Shown in pieces: positions 6,212 through 6,382 of a DNA stretch of 6,382 bases; position 1 is the stretch's first letter, and the number at the start of each line of letters is the position of its first letter. Both the position numbers and the translations under genes were made by a program. The notes beneath the pieces are model-generated. The model saw nothing but the letters and a program-made list of their open reading frames with translations, searched no databases and was not told where the DNA came from. Location: contig NZ_CALEVF010000327.1 of the NCBI RefSeq assembly GCF_937920395.1, positions 1 to 6,382 of the forward strand, written 5' to 3'. The stretch is from an uncultured Clostridium sp. (GTDB lineage Bacteria; Bacillota; Clostridia; Clostridiales; Clostridiaceae).

Positions 6212-6218
6212 AGGGAGG
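6212..6218 (+). promoter_or_regulatory. Orphan ribosome-binding site with no start codon
   Basis: The plus strand has AGGGAGG, a near-consensus Shine-Dalgarno site, but TAATAAAATAAATTAG follows and no ATG, GTG or usable TTG lies within the normal 5-12 base distance. The transposase stop comes only 13 bases later. A likely reading is that an IS110 element, or a rearrangement at its end, separated this site from its gene, placing the element boundary at about 6219-6231. Chance occurrence is possible. Confidence 0.3.
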
Positions 6219-6230
6219 TAATAAAATAAA

Positions 6231-6382
6231 TTAGGCAGCTATAATAGTTTTGTTTTCTAAAAACATTTTCTGGTGTATTTTGGGATCTCTAACTTGATAC
6301 TCTTGTTGATTTCTTAAAACAGCAAACAGGTATTTAATAAGCTTATGCATAATTGCAACCAAAGCAACTTTTGCCTTTTTGC
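6231..6382 (-). CDS. C-terminus of IS110-family transposase (runs off right edge)
   Basis: The minus-strand frame enters at 6382 and stops at TAA 6233-6231, giving 49 residues: KKAKVALVAIMHKLIKYLFA, then VLRNQQEYQVRDPKIHQ and a short tail. The 'K.A.VA.M.KLI..L.A.L....Y' pattern is the usual end of the Transposase_20 domain of IS110/IS116/IS902 elements. These use a DEDD catalytic domain together with a C-terminal serine-containing domain, both upstream and outside the window. IS110 elements lack long inverted terminal repeats, and none is seen here. The element end should lie within about 110 bases of the stop. The rest of the gene is not visible, so its activity cannot be judged. Confidence 0.75.
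   Translation of the reverse strand, partial: KKAKVALVAIMHKLIKYLFAVLRNQQEYQVRDPKIHQKMFLENKTIIAA
6231..6382 (-). mobile_element. Right-edge IS110-type insertion element, 3' end
   Basis: The transposase C-terminus marks an insertion element entering from the right. Its outer boundary is not defined by sequence alone; the orphan ribosome site at 6212-6218 suggests it lies close to 6219-6231, while the hairpin at 6181-6202 would be inside the element if it is the element's own terminator. The two options cannot both hold. Confidence 0.45.

Noticed and set aside
1..6382. CRISPR array, tRNA or rRNA genes, riboswitch consensus
   Set aside because: No regularly spaced direct repeats, cloverleaf-like CCA/T-loop signatures, rRNA-like GC-rich blocks, or known riboswitch core motifs were seen on either strand.

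Overview
The window is AT-rich, low-GC Firmicutes-type DNA, most likely Clostridium or a close relative. The signs are strong AGGAGG-like ribosome sites, a TTG start, A/T-ending codons, and clostridial-looking families: SEC-C/pRiA4b-ORF3 protein, FtsX permease with an OmpR-type two-component pair, and McrB/DUF2357/HIRAN genes. It is a gene graveyard. Only one long gene (1516-3471) looks intact. Nearly everything else is a remnant in which gene ends survive and the middles are gone.

Left part, minus strand (1-1382): a decayed McrBC-like (type IV restriction-like) cluster. An open frame at 375-1382 joins the C-terminal part of an McrB-type AAA+ core, without Walker A, in frame to the N-terminal domain of a DUF2357 (McrC-like) protein, which is itself cut short. 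A short acidic reading-frame tail follows (266-388). It overlaps by ATGA the start of a HIRAN-type protein that runs off the left edge.

Middle (1383-3540), minus strand: about 130 bp with small inverted repeats, then a 651-residue protein. This has a zinc finger, a pRiA4b-ORF3-like domain, a second zinc ribbon, a Rho-N-like segment and a C-terminal SEC-C motif, and it starts at TTG 3471 rather than at the longer GTG frame.

Right-centre (3568-5730), minus strand: a collapsed membrane-stress type locus of FtsX permease, then response regulator, then histidine kinase. The permease is shortened, with its two halves in different frames. Its tail runs directly into the last 34 codons of an OmpR/PhoB-type regulator. 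The regulator overlaps the kinase start, as in a normal operon. The kinase has two single-base homopolymer frameshifts and has lost its whole DHp/HisKA segment.

Right end (5731-6382): a gene-free divergent region with a perfect 9-bp palindrome and possible leader hairpins, then a 44-codon plus-strand membrane ORF with a good ribosome site. After it come an orphan ribosome site and the C-terminus of an IS110-family transposase entering from the right edge on the minus strand. I see no intact new system. The most informative signal is the repeated pattern of internal deletion with gene termini retained, next to an IS110 element.
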